A DNA stretch of 40,276 nucleotides from JBELMB01 sp042088665 (GCA_042088665.1 JBELMB010000032.1:1-40276); one strand, 5' to 3'; counted from the stretch's first letter, positions 6,220 through 14,540 are shown. Notes: generated by a model from the letters alone, not told the origin. Translations and numbers: made by a program.

Positions 6220-9120
6220 TTACGCAGGCATAATTTTGCAGAGCGTGGCTTTGGTCTCTTGCATCTGAGTGACAGAGTCATAGCCATAGGTCTGCGCGGT
6301 GTTGGTGCTTTCACCCAGCACATAAGGGTCCGAACCCGCCGGGTACTTGGACCGCTGGTCCTCGCCCTGGAAATGCCCGCCGAAGTGGAAAGGCATGAAG
6401 GCAACGCCCTCGCCCACCCGCTCGGTGACCATGGCCATGACCTTGACCTTGCCGCCCTCGGGACCTTCGACCCAGACCTGCGCCCCATCACGCACACCAA
6501 GGTTGTTGGCGTCACGCGGATGGATTTCAACGAACATGTCCTGCTGAAGTTCGGCAAGCCAGGGGTTCGAGCGGGTCTCGTCGCCGCCGCCCTCGTATTC
6601 GACCAGACGGCCGGACGTGAGGATCATCGGATAGTCCTTGGAGAAGTCCTGCTTCTGGATCGACGCATACATGGTCGGCAGACGGTAGAACTTCCGGTCT
6701 TCGTAGGTCGGGTAGTCCGCGACCAGATCGCGCCGGTTGGTGTAGAGCGGCTCGCGGTGCACGGGCACCGGATCCGGGAAGGTCCAGACAACGGCCCGGG
6801 CTTTTGCGTTCCCGAAGGGCGCACAGCCATGGGCAATCGCGACCCGCTGGATGCCGCCGGAAAGGTCGGTCTTCCAGTTGGTCTTGGGTCCTGCCACGGC
6901 GTCGATCGCTGCGCGCTCGTCATCCGTGAGATCGCCGTCCCAACCAAGGTCCATCAGCATCTGCATGGTGAACTCGGGGTAGCCATCCTGGATTTCCGAA
7001 CCGACAGAGTAGACACCATCCGCCAGCAGGTTGTCACCGTCCCGTTCCACGCCAAAGCGCGCACGGAAGGTCAGACCGCCTTCAGCCACCGGCTTTGACA
7101 TGTCGTAGAGGTTCGGCGTACCGGGGTGGTTCATCTCTGGCGTGCCCCAGCTGGGCCACGGCAGACCGTAGTAATCGCCGTCTGCGGGGCCACCGATGGC
7201 CTGCAGAGTGGTGCGATCAAAGGTGTGCTGGTTCGCCATGTGCAGCTTGACCCGTTCCGGCGACTGGCCGGTGTAGCCAATGGTCCACATGCCGCGGTTG
7301 ATCTCGCGCAATGTGTCCTCTGGCTCGGGTGTCAGGCCATCTTCTTCCAGCTTGATGTTGCGGAAGATCCGGTCGTGGAAGCCGAATTTCTGGCTGAAGA
7401 GCGCGATGATCTCCTGGTCGGGCTTGCTTTCGAAGAGCGGATCGATGACCTGCTCACGCCACTGGAACGACCGGTTCGAGGCCGTGGCAGAACCGCGGGT
7501 TTCGAACTGTGTCGATGCGGGCAGCAGGTAGACGCCATCCTCACGGTCATGCAGCACGGCAGAGACAGTGGGGAAGGGGTCTATGACCACCAGCATGTCC
7601 AGCTGTTCCATCGCCTTCTTCATCTCGACCATACGGGTCTGAGAGTTCGGAGCATGGCCCCAAAGCACCATGGCACGCACGGCGTTGGGCTGGTCGGTGT
7701 TTTCCGGGTCTTCAAGGACGCCGTCGATCCAGCGCGACACCGGGATACCGGTGAGGTTCTGCAGCGACTTTTCCTTGCCATCGGCACCGGTGGTCTTTTC
7801 GAACTGAGCGCCAAGCCATTCGGCATCTTCTTCCCAGACACGTGCCCAATGCGCCCATGCGCCCTTTGACAGGCCGTAGTAGCCGGGCAGGGTGTGCGAC
7901 AGAACGCCGAGGTCGGTGGCGCCTTGCACGTTGTCGTGGCCGCGGAAGATGTTGGTGCCGCCGCCGGAGGTGCCCATGTTGCCCAGAGCCAGCTGCAGGA
8001 TGCAGTAAGCACGGGTGTTGTTGTTGCCGTTGGTGTGCTGCGTGCCACCCATGCACCAGATCACCGTACCGGGACGGTTGTTGGCCATGGTGCGCGCCAC
8101 GCGGCGCAGCTGCGAGCCGGGCGTGCCGGTCACGCGTTCCACCTCTTCGGGCGTCCACTTGGCCACTTCTTCCTTGATCTGGTCCATGCCCCAGACACGG
8201 GTGCGGATGAACTCTTTGTCCTCCCAGCCGTTTTCGAAGATGTGCCACAGGATCCCCCAGACCAGCGCCACATCGGAGCCGGGACGGAAACGGACATATT
8301 CATCTGCGTGGCTCGCGGTACGCGTGAAGCGCGGGTCGCAAACGATCAGCGGCGCGTTGTTCTGCTCCTTGGCACGCAACACGTGCAAGAGCGAAACCGG
8401 GTGCGCCTCGGCAGGGTTGCCGCCGATGATGAAGATGGCCTTGGAATTGTGGATGTCGTTGTAGCTGTTGGTCATGGCGCCGTAGCCCCATGTGTTCGCA
8501 ACACCCGCAACAGTGGTCGAATGGCAGATCCGCGCCTGGTGGTCCACGTTGTTCGTGCCCCAGTAGGCGGCGAACTTGCGGAACAGGTAGGCCTGCTCGT
8601 TGCTGTGCTTGGCCGAACCCAGCCAGTAGACGGAATCAGGTCCGCTTTCTTCGCGGATCTGCATCATGCCGTCACCGATCTCGTCGATGGCCTGCTCCCA
8701 CGAGATACGGACCCATTCGCCGTTCTCTTTCTTCATGGGATATTTCAGGCGGCGTTCGCCATGGGCGTGCTCGCGGACCGCGGCCCCCTTGGCGCAATGA
8801 GCACCGAGGTTGAAGGGGCTGTCCCAGCCCGGCTCCTGGCCGACCCAGACGCCATCGCTGACTTCTGCAACGACGGTACAACCGACAGAGCAGTGTGTGC
8901 AGACGGTTTTCTTGAGTTCCACCGCGCCGAGAGCAGCAGCAGATTGGGCGCTGGCCTTGGTCACGGTCCCGCCGGTCGCAGCCACGGCGGCAAGACCACT
9001 GATGGCCAGACCGGACCCGCGCAGAAAGGCGCGGCGGTCAACCGAAGTGTTGCTCACTTCGGAAAGGATCGAGGTCCGCTGGGGGCGTCGCGCAACCCCG
9101 TTGGTCTTTTTCCTTAGCAT
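6220..9120 (-). CDS. fdhA: Formate dehydrogenase catalytic (alpha) subunit, cysteine type
   Basis: The 966-residue protein is a molybdopterin (bis-MGD) oxidoreductase that oxidises formate to CO2. It has a twin-arginine signal (DRRAFLRGSG, R29/R30), so the folded enzyme is exported and faces the periplasm. An N-terminal [4Fe-4S] site follows (C74, C77, C81, C109). The metal ligand is Cys199 in HQARICHSTTVAG, where many enzymes have selenocysteine; no in-frame TGA is present. The C-terminal region carries the molydopterin dinucleotide-binding fold (for example MILTSGRLVEYEGGG). The start is supported by a GAGGAG ribosome site. Neighbours supply chaperone, Tat accessory, iron-sulfur and heme b subunits. 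Linkage to a tungstate-type transporter makes W as metal as likely as Mo; sequence alone cannot decide. Confidence 0.95.
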   Translation of the reverse strand: MLRKKTNGVARRPQRTSILSEVSNTSVDRRAFLRGSGLAISGLAAVAATGGTVTKASAQSAAALGAVELKKTVCTHCSVGCTVVAEVSDGVWVGQEPGWDSPFNLGAHCAKGAAVREHAHGERRLKYPMKKENGEWVRISWEQAIDEIGDGMMQIREESGPDSVYWLGSAKHSNEQAYLFRKFAAYWGTNNVDHQARICHSTTVAGVANTWGYGAMTNSYNDIHNSKAIFIIGGNPAEAHPVSLLHVLRAKEQNNAPLIVCDPRFTRTASHADEYVRFRPGSDVALVWGILWHIFENGWEDKEFIRTRVWGMDQIKEEVAKWTPEEVERVTGTPGSQLRRVARTMANNRPGTVIWCMGGTQHTNGNNNTRAYCILQLALGNMGTSGGGTNIFRGHDNVQGATDLGVLSHTLPGYYGLSKGAWAHWARVWEEDAEWLGAQFEKTTGADGKEKSLQNLTGIPVSRWIDGVLEDPENTDQPNAVRAMVLWGHAPNSQTRMVEMKKAMEQLDMLVVIDPFPTVSAVLHDREDGVYLLPASTQFETRGSATASNRSFQWREQVIDPLFESKPDQEIIALFSQKFGFHDRIFRNIKLEEDGLTPEPEDTLREINRGMWTIGYTGQSPERVKLHMANQHTFDRTTLQAIGGPADGDYYGLPWPSWGTPEMNHPGTPNLYDMSKPVAEGGLTFRARFGVERDGDNLLADGVYSVGSEIQDGYPEFTMQMLMDLGWDGDLTDDERAAIDAVAGPKTNWKTDLSGGIQRVAIAHGCAPFGNAKARAVVWTFPDPVPVHREPLYTNRRDLVADYPTYEDRKFYRLPTMYASIQKQDFSKDYPMILTSGRLVEYEGGGDETRSNPWLAELQQDMFVEIHPRDANNLGVRDGAQVWVEGPEGGKVKVMAMVTERVGEGVAFMPFHFGGHFQGEDQRSKYPAGSDPYVLGESTNTAQTYGYDSVTQMQETKATLCKIMPA

Positions 9121-9249
9121 GTTTTGTTCTCCTCGCTTGCTTTGCCCCGAAAGGCATTGCTTGCTGGGTTTGGCTTTGGATCACAGGCGGTTGGGCGTCA
9201 CGCTACCGGTTGCCTGTTCTCCCCTCCTCCACGTCCGGTTCGGCGTGCT

Positions 9250-9266
9250 GTGACCGCTGGGGTCAC
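9250..9266 (-). promoter_or_regulatory. Hairpin between the Tat-signal small gene and fdhA
   Basis: A perfect 6-bp stem (GTGACC / GGTCAC) with a 5-base loop lies just after the stop of the small upstream gene, in a 154-base intercistronic gap. No T-run follows, so an RNA-processing or mRNA-stabilising role is more likely than termination. Nothing else recognisable was seen in this gap beyond the fdhA ribosome site. Confidence 0.3.
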
Positions 9267-9274
9267 CGCGATCG

Positions 9275-9460
9275 TCAGAACCGGGCGCTGTCGTAGTAGG
9301 CGCGCGTGTGCGCGGTATCCTGGATTTTCTCCAGGGTCAGGTCGGGGGCTGCGGCTTCGGCCCGGCCTCCGGTGGTGGCAACCGCAACAGCCGCAAGCGG
9401 CGCCGTGGTTACGGCCGTCTTGAGGAAATCGCGGCGCGAAGCCTTGGTCTCCTGGGTCAT
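9275..9460 (-). CDS. Formate dehydrogenase region Tat-signal small protein
   Basis: This 61-residue protein has a clear twin-arginine signal (SRRDFLKTAV), a hydrophobic stretch and an Ala-rich cleavage region, leaving only about 25 mature residues ending in AHTRAYYDSARF. Small Tat-targeted proteins of this type are regularly found directly upstream of formate dehydrogenase catalytic genes (family formate_TAT, TIGR02811). The start ATG at 9460 was chosen because the Tat motif follows at the usual distance and the ribosome site GGAGAC precedes it; a longer frame upstream adds residues with no signal-peptide logic. It may help Tat export or assembly of the catalytic subunit, but its biochemical role is not established. 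Confidence 0.85.
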   Translation of the reverse strand: MTQETKASRRDFLKTAVTTAPLAAVAVATTGGRAEAAAPDLTLEKIQDTAHTRAYYDSARF

Positions 9461-9506
9461 GAAAGTCTCCTTTTGTGATGCCCTTGCGGGCACTTTCATG
9501 CGTTGA

Positions 9507-9550
9507 GGGATGGTCACCCATCCCGGTTGAGTGCGCAAATGACTGCGCAC
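9507..9550 (-). promoter_or_regulatory. Two tandem perfect hairpins upstream of the Tat-signal gene
   Basis: Hairpin one (9507-9524) has 7-bp arms (GGGATGG / CCATCCC) and a 4-base loop. Hairpin two (9531-9550) has 7-bp arms (GTGCGCA / TGCGCAC) and a 6-base loop. Both lie in the 102-base gap between the chaperone gene and the small Tat gene. Without T-runs they look like RNA-stability or attenuation elements that could let structural subunits be expressed more than accessory proteins; operator function is the alternative. Confidence 0.45.
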
Positions 9551-9562
9551 CCGGCTCCTCGT

Positions 9563-10195
9563 TCATCCGCCGAGGCGGAATCCTTCGGCCTCGATCTCCA
9601 TGAAGATGCGGCCCACAGTGCCGACCGGCGCGTAGAATACCGAATTCTCTGCGCCTTCGAGGTCACCGAAAAAATGCCCGGCCCAAGGGCCGATGTGCTT
9701 GTTGAAAAATGCCTTCTGATCGTCCAGCGAGGTCGGCCCGCCAAAGCGGCCGACGATCATCGCGCCCATCATTTCCATCAGGCTTGCGATGTTGTCCTCG
9801 GGTTCAAAGACCGTATCGGCGCGGGCCAGCCCCTGTCGCGTCATGTCCTGCCGCAGCAGCGCCAGCGGTTTCTCGTTCAGGAAACCGGTCAGGTAATAGC
9901 TGGCATAGGGCAGCAGTTCGCCGCGGCTCAAACCGATAAAGAGACGGTTGTATTCGCGCTCCACGCCCTGCGGCTTCGCGCGTTTGGCGACCTTGGACAG
10001 GATGGCGATGGCCTCGCCGAGGGCACTGTCGTCACCAGACAGGCCTGCGGTTTGTGCAATCAGCAGTTCGTCGGGTGGATTGGCGAGCAGCACACCGAGA
10101 AAATTGTAGAGATCCGCGCGCAGGCGGTCCTCTTCGGCGACTGGGGGCATCTCTGAGGTCTGAGGCGCGGCTGTCATGTCATCCTTTTCCGTCAT
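9563..10195 (-). CDS. TorD/DmsD-family formate dehydrogenase maturation chaperone
   Basis: The 210-residue protein has the all-helical TorD-type pattern, including a conserved core LLPYASYYLTGFLNEKPL (about 98-115) and EPEDNIASLMEMMGAMI (about 131-147), with no signal peptide. Such cytoplasmic chaperones bind the Tat leader of a molybdoenzyme and hold it until the cofactor is inserted. The start overlaps the stop of the DUF3306 gene (ATGA), and a second in-frame ATG six codons on is possible. Position just upstream of the Tat-signal subunits makes FdhA the obvious client. The family is secure from pattern recognition; the client is inferred. Confidence 0.85.
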   Translation of the reverse strand: MTEKDDMTAAPQTSEMPPVAEEDRLRADLYNFLGVLLANPPDELLIAQTAGLSGDDSALGEAIAILSKVAKRAKPQGVEREYNRLFIGLSRGELLPYASYYLTGFLNEKPLALLRQDMTRQGLARADTVFEPEDNIASLMEMMGAMIVGRFGGPTSLDDQKAFFNKHIGPWAGHFFGDLEGAENSVFYAPVGTVGRIFMEIEAEGFRLGG

Positions 10196-10914
10196 GTGGC
10201 CGTGTCAAAGCGAAAGCGCATCCGGCGGGTGGCTGGAGCGGCAAATGCGGTGTTTTCCGGCGCGGGGGGCGTCGCGGCGTGGTCCGACGCGCGATGTGGT
10301 GCGGCGTGGTCCGACGCGCGATGTGGTGCGGCGTGGTCCGACGCGCGAACAGCGTTGAGTGCATCGGCCTGCGCCGGGGGGGCGGTATCCGCGCGGCTCT
10401 GATCCTCGGCTGACGCATCCGATGTTCGGGAGTGCGCCGCGGCAATCTCTTCGGTCTCTTCCGCGTCTTCCCGGGCCTGCTGCTCCAGCTTGGCGAGGGC
10501 GGCGGCTTCCTTGGCTTCGGCTTCCTTGGCGGCCTCGGCAACCTTGTCGAACATGCCTTTGCCGACCTGATAGACCGTCTGCATGTTCTCGATGACCGTG
10601 GCGGCGTCGGTGTAATCCTCGCCGTAGTCGACCAGACCGTCGACATTCGCGAGGATCGGGTTCAGACGCCACAGCTTGCGCAGCGCGCGGGTCTTCAACC
10701 GTTGAGGCAGGTTCGATTTCAGGAAGGCCTGCACCTGATCGGTGGTCTCGATGTCCTCCGGGTCCGGCAGATCCAGTTCCGCCAGCAATTCCTCGTCCGG
10801 AACCTCGGCCAGTGCCTCCTCGTGAGCTTGGGTTTCTTCGGCGCGAACGGCGGCTTCCTCGGTGCGGGCCTCGGCCTCGACGGCGGCTTTGCGGCGGCTC
10901 CAGAAGTCGGTCAT
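10192..10914 (-). CDS. DUF3306 domain protein
   Basis: This 240-residue cytoplasmic protein starts MTDFWSRRKAAVEAEA, has a long acidic coiled-coil-like N-terminus, and contains the DUF3306 core with FLKSNLPQRLKTRALRKLW (about 89-107) and LNPILANVDGLVDYGEDYTD. The C-terminus is low-complexity and includes nearly three copies of a 9-residue unit (RASDHAAPH). Genes of this family occur in formate dehydrogenase loci beside DUF3305, but their function is not established. Both ends overlap neighbours by an ATGA junction, so DUF3305, DUF3306 and the chaperone are translationally coupled. A role in maturation or cofactor delivery is inferred from the neighbourhood. Confidence 0.85.
   Translation of the reverse strand: MTDFWSRRKAAVEAEARTEEAAVRAEETQAHEEALAEVPDEELLAELDLPDPEDIETTDQVQAFLKSNLPQRLKTRALRKLWRLNPILANVDGLVDYGEDYTDAATVIENMQTVYQVGKGMFDKVAEAAKEAEAKEAAALAKLEQQAREDAEETEEIAAAHSRTSDASAEDQSRADTAPPAQADALNAVRASDHAAPHRASDHAAPHRASDHAATPPAPENTAFAAPATRRMRFRFDTAT
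10274..10347 (-). repeat. 27-bp tandem repeat within the DUF3306 gene
   Basis: Two exact 27-bp copies (10274-10300 and 10301-10327) are followed by a 20-base partial copy (10328-10347). In the coding strand each encodes the nine residues RASDHAAPH. The exactness of the copies suggests recent slippage expansion, and the unit keeps the reading frame. Confidence 0.95.
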
Positions 10915-11573
10915 TGCAGGCGCCTCCGGACGAGGGTCGGCGAGGCATAGATGTCTGCCGCCTTGCCGATCCGGGGATCCCCGACACCGTCCTGGGTCAG
11001 ATCCACGCGTTTCTTGTCGCGCCGCCGCTTCACAAAGACCTCGTCTTGGTGGAAGGCTTCGATGAACTCGCGCACAAAGGCGATCAGCCCGTCGGGCATC
11101 GCCACCTTCTCCACGATCTCTTCGCCACTGTCGGTGTAATCCTGCGCCTCGTAGGGGGAGGCGGTCACCAGAAGGACCTCAAGCGGGCAATCTATTTCGG
11201 CATCGATGTCCCGCATCACCACGTAGAGGCAGGGCACTTCGGCTGAGAGACCGTGCAGGTAGGCCTCGGTCTCGGCCCCATGCAGTTCCATGCTCAGAGT
11301 GGCGGCATGGTATTCCACGACATTGCCTTCGCGGCGCAGTTCGCGCCAATCGGCGGGTCCGGCACCGGGCAGGATCGCCGAGGCCGTCCAGATCCACGGC
11401 ACCCAACGCGTCACGCCGGGCGCGCGGCGCAAGACAACACCTATCGGCAGCGTCTGATACGCGTTCGGATTGTAGACCACGGTATTCCTCCCTTTGTGGA
11501 CGGTGGTACACGCGAAGGGCTCTGCAAAGGGTCTTTTCGCCTGCAGGGCCGTGTTGTTGGGCGGATTGGACAT
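10911..11573 (-). CDS. DUF3305 domain protein
   Basis: The 220-residue protein contains the DUF3305 hallmark LPIGVVLRRAPGVTRWVPW followed by SAILPGAGPADWRELRREG and a central region AYLHGLSAEVPCLYVVMR. No signal peptide or membrane helix is evident. The family is tied to formate dehydrogenase operons, without a known biochemical role. The ATG at 11573 was chosen because upstream in-frame sequence is not conserved-looking, but the ribosome site is weak and a start nearer the conserved core is possible. It is the first gene of the minus-strand accessory operon and diverges from the polyferredoxin gene, so promoters for both must lie in 11574-11829. Confidence 0.8.
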   Translation of the reverse strand: MSNPPNNTALQAKRPFAEPFACTTVHKGRNTVVYNPNAYQTLPIGVVLRRAPGVTRWVPWIWTASAILPGAGPADWRELRREGNVVEYHAATLSMELHGAETEAYLHGLSAEVPCLYVVMRDIDAEIDCPLEVLLVTASPYEAQDYTDSGEEIVEKVAMPDGLIAFVREFIEAFHQDEVFVKRRRDKKRVDLTQDGVGDPRIGKAADIYASPTLVRRRLQ

Positions 11574-11665
11574 TATGGGGCGCTTCTGGAGGGCGCGTCG
11601 CCTTGTGGGGACGATTTGTCCAAGTCGAGTGAATTGCTCAGAAAGGCGGCAGAATGAAAACGCCC

Positions 11666-11684
11666 GAATCACGGCATGTGATTC
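11666..11684. promoter_or_regulatory. Palindromic operator candidate in the divergent formate dehydrogenase promoter region
   Basis: A perfect inverted repeat (GAATCAC, 5-base spacer, GTGATTC) lies midway between the divergent DUF3305 and polyferredoxin genes. A further GAATCA half-site occurs about 90 bases to the right within ACACGAATCATGTGT. This is the natural place for the locus regulator, possibly the NtrC-family protein encoded at 1264-2640, to bind. The assignment is inferred from symmetry and position. Confidence 0.45.
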
Positions 11685-11829
11685 GCGCTGGAACCGCCGG
11701 TTGTGTCCGGGGGTGCGCCGCCCTGAGGGGTGACAAAATCGGTTGTGGGCGCACACGAATCATGTGTAGCTTGCGCGGGCACTGCAAAAATCCGCACCTG
11801 AAACGCGGTGGGTCAGTGGGGAGGTCGAA

Positions 11830-13779
11830 ATGTCCAAGTCATTGATAACATGTGACTGCTTGGGCAGTCAGGCAGTAGATGCCGAGGGGCTGTCAAAGGC
11901 CACGGGGTGTGAGGTGCGCGCGCCGTGTACAGCACTGTGCACCACCCAGATCGAGGTCGCCGCAAAGGCCTTGACCACCGGAGATGCGGTTTTTTGCTGC
12001 GCTCAGGAGACCCGGGTTTTCGATGCCCTGGCAGAGGAATTGGGGGTCGATCCGGCCCCGGTGCTGGACCTGCGTGATCGCGCCGGGTGGAGTGCGGATT
12101 CCGCCTCTGCACTGCCCAAAATGTCCGCCCTGATCGCAGAGGCGATGCTGCCCGGGGCGCCAGACAAGACGATGGACGTGGTGTCGGACGGCATGTGCCT
12201 GATCCTTGGCCCCGCGGACGTGGCGCTTGGGGCGGCTGAACAGCTGAAGGATCACCTTTCGGTGACGGTCCTGCTGGAGGAGCCCACAGAGGTCCCGGAC
12301 AGTCGTGACATCGACGTGGTGATCGGGCGGTTGCGGCAGGCGCAGGGGGCGCTGGGGCAGTTCAACGTGATCATCGATGGCCTGCAACAGGTGGAACCGG
12401 GCGGGCGCGGGTCCTTCACCCTGACCGCGCCACAGGATGGCGGCCGGTCGGAATGTGACATCCTTCTGGATTTGCGCCGGGCGCCTGCCCTGTTTCCCGC
12501 CCATGAAAAGCGCGAAGGCTATCTGCGCGCCGACCCGGGCCATGCGCCCAGCGTGGCTGCGGCGGTGCTGAGCGCCTCGCACCTTGTGGGAACCTTCGAA
12601 AAGCCACTGTATGTGCGGATGGATGCGCTGCTCTGCGCGCATTCCCGTGCCCAGCAGACCGCCTGCACCCGCTGTCTGGACCTGTGTCCGACCGGTGCGA
12701 TCATGCCCAAGGGGCAGCATGTCGAGATCGACCCGATGATCTGTGCCGGCTGCGGCGCCTGTTCGTCGGTGTGTCCTTCGGGTGCGATCAGCTATGACGC
12801 GCCGCCGGTGGATCTGACGATGCGGCGGGTGCAGACCCTCGCAAAAGCCTACATTGATGCCGGGGGCACCGCGCCGCGCCTGCTGGCGCATGACGCGCAT
12901 GGGGCAGAGATGATCCGCCTGTCTGCGCGTCACGGCAAGGGATTGCCGCGCGACGTGGTCCCGCTTGAAATCACCGCCATCGGCGCCTTTGGCCATGCAG
13001 AGGCTGTGGCGGCATTGGCTGCCGGGTTTGCATCGGTCACGATCCTGCCCGGGCCGGGCGCGGACCGCGATGCGCTTTCCGCACAGGTTGCGCTGGCTGC
13101 GGCCATCGGCGCCGCGGGGCAGGTCATGCTGCTGGACACGCCTGACCCGGATGTGATGGAGGCGGCGCTTTACGATGAAACCGTGCCGCAGCCGGTCGCG
13201 CAGCCCGTGCGTCCGATGGGCACCCGGCGGCAGATCACCCGTCAGGCCGCACGCGCCTTGCACCCGGAGACCGAACAGCTGTCCCTGCCCGAGGGCGCGC
13301 CCTACGGCGCTGTGCTGGTCGACAAGGACGCCTGCACGCTGTGTCTGTCCTGTGTCTCCTTGTGCCCTTCGGGTGCGTTGGGCGACAACTCCGACCTGCC
13401 GCAATTGCGGTTTCAGGAAGATGCCTGCCTGCAGTGCGGTCTGTGCGCCAATATCTGCCCGGAGGACGCGATCACCTATGAACCGCGGCTGGATCTGACA
13501 GAGGCCGCCTTCCGCCAGGAAGTGGTCAACGAAGAAGAGCCCTTTGCCTGCGTCGAATGCGGATCGCTCTTCGGGGTGAAATCCAGCATCGAGCGGATCA
13601 CCGAGAAACTGCGCGGCCACGCGATGTTCGCGGATCCGGCAAAACTGCGCGCGATCCAGATGTGTGACGACTGCCGTGTGAACGCCCAGTTCCACGCCGA
13701 GGACAACCCCTTTGCCGGGGGTGAGCGTCCGCGGGTCCGCACCACCGAGGATTACCTCAGCAAGCGGCGCGATCACTGA
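11830..13779 (+). CDS. Polyferredoxin-like 4Fe-4S protein of the formate dehydrogenase locus
   Basis: This large 649-residue soluble protein has two pairs of [4Fe-4S] ferredoxin motifs. The first pair is CTRCLDLCPTGAI and CAGCGACSSVCPSGAI (about 277-320). The second is CTLCLSCVSLCPSGAL and CLQCGLCANICPEDAI (about 500-550). CVECG and CDDC cysteine pairs lie near the C-terminus, and further cysteines near the N-terminus (CDCLGS, CTALC). No signal peptide is present, so it is cytoplasmic. Proteins of this kind recur in alphaproteobacterial formate dehydrogenase loci. It could shuttle electrons or supply iron-sulfur or sulfur chemistry during maturation; no catalytic domain is recognised. A GGGGAGG ribosome site precedes the ATG. 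The 3' end overlaps the convergent cytochrome gene by 7 bases. Confidence 0.85.
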   Translation: MSKSLITCDCLGSQAVDAEGLSKATGCEVRAPCTALCTTQIEVAAKALTTGDAVFCCAQETRVFDALAEELGVDPAPVLDLRDRAGWSADSASALPKMSALIAEAMLPGAPDKTMDVVSDGMCLILGPADVALGAAEQLKDHLSVTVLLEEPTEVPDSRDIDVVIGRLRQAQGALGQFNVIIDGLQQVEPGGRGSFTLTAPQDGGRSECDILLDLRRAPALFPAHEKREGYLRADPGHAPSVAAAVLSASHLVGTFEKPLYVRMDALLCAHSRAQQTACTRCLDLCPTGAIMPKGQHVEIDPMICAGCGACSSVCPSGAISYDAPPVDLTMRRVQTLAKAYIDAGGTAPRLLAHDAHGAEMIRLSARHGKGLPRDVVPLEITAIGAFGHAEAVAALAAGFASVTILPGPGADRDALSAQVALAAAIGAAGQVMLLDTPDPDVMEAALYDETVPQPVAQPVRPMGTRRQITRQAARALHPETEQLSLPEGAPYGAVLVDKDACTLCLSCVSLCPSGALGDNSDLPQLRFQEDACLQCGLCANICPEDAITYEPRLDLTEAAFRQEVVNEEEPFACVECGSLFGVKSSIERITEKLRGHAMFADPAKLRAIQMCDDCRVNAQFHAEDNPFAGGERPRVRTTEDYLSKRRDH

Positions 13780-14540
13780 TGCGCAAGCGGGGCGCCCAGA
13801 TCTGCGGCGGGCATGCTGGCCACATAGGCAAGCACCGCTTCCACCTCTTCGATCGTCAGTTCGATCGGGTGGATGGGCGAGGGACGCTCTGCCGGGAAGG
13901 GCTCTGTCACGTCAGTGATCTGGGTAAAGGCGCCATGCGGTTTCAACACGTAGAAGGCGGCAAAACGGTCTTCCCAATCGGACAGGCTGCGCAAAACGGC
14001 AAAGCTGGGTGTCGATCCGATGCCCATCATCCGGCTCTCGTCATCGACAGTGTGACAGCGTGTGCACTTGTCGCGAGAGACCTTGTGCCCGGCTTTCGCA
14101 TCGCCGTCATACGTGATCTCGGCCACAACCTGACCGGCATCGGCCGGCGGCGCAAAGAGCGCCACGCCCTCTGGCGCAAAGCCCGTCACCGTGCGTCGCC
14201 CGACATCAGACCGCAGCCAGTCGGCGAAACGGTCCGTGCCCTTGTGCCCGGTGTCCAGCACATCCAGGTTCCAGGTCTGGTCCAGCCCGTTGAAGAGCGG
14301 CCTGCCCTCGGAGCCCAGCGTGATCTGTGCCGCCGCGGGATCCGGGACCAGCGTCACGCGGACCTGAGTCTTCAGCGCGAACCGGGGCAGGATGTGTTTG
14401 AACAGGCCCGTCTCAACGAGTTCCGGCGCGGCGTAAAGCGCGACTTGTCGGTCATCGGCGAGGCTGGCGGCGGGCAGCAGGCAAAGCACAAACGCGCAGA
14501 GCTGGCATGCGAAGGTCCGGATAGGGGCTATCATGCCCAT
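13773..14540 (-). CDS. TupA-like domain fused to a c-type cytochrome
   Basis: The 255-residue protein has a signal peptide (cleavage near SLADD), then about 100 residues resembling the two ends of a TupA tungstate-binding protein: LYAAPELVETGLFKHILPRF (about 35-54) matches the start, and DRFADWLRSDVGRRTVTGF with GVALFAP (about 103-131) matches the end. The middle of a normal 270-residue TupA is missing. A heme c domain follows, with CTRCH at 159-163 and a conserved-looking FYVLKPHGAFTQITD segment. It is exported and should bind one heme. It is on the opposite strand to its neighbours, overlaps the polyferredoxin gene convergently and is divergent from DUF6494. The heme binding is clear; the TupA relationship is from motif comparison by eye and oxyanion binding is doubtful given the deletion. 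Confidence 0.75.
   Translation of the reverse strand: MGMIAPIRTFACQLCAFVLCLLPAASLADDRQVALYAAPELVETGLFKHILPRFALKTQVRVTLVPDPAAAQITLGSEGRPLFNGLDQTWNLDVLDTGHKGTDRFADWLRSDVGRRTVTGFAPEGVALFAPPADAGQVVAEITYDGDAKAGHKVSRDKCTRCHTVDDESRMMGIGSTPSFAVLRSLSDWEDRFAAFYVLKPHGAFTQITDVTEPFPAERPSPIHPIELTIEEVEAVLAYVASMPAADLGAPLAHQ

Noticed and set aside
6220..9120. Selenocysteine-type formate dehydrogenase
   Set aside because: The metal-ligand position is an ordinary cysteine codon and no in-frame TGA or nearby SECIS-like hairpin is required to read the gene.
11893..13776. A 627-codon open frame opposite the polyferredoxin gene
   Set aside because: Shadow caused by high GC at third positions; the plus-strand frame has ferredoxin cysteine motifs and a ribosome site.
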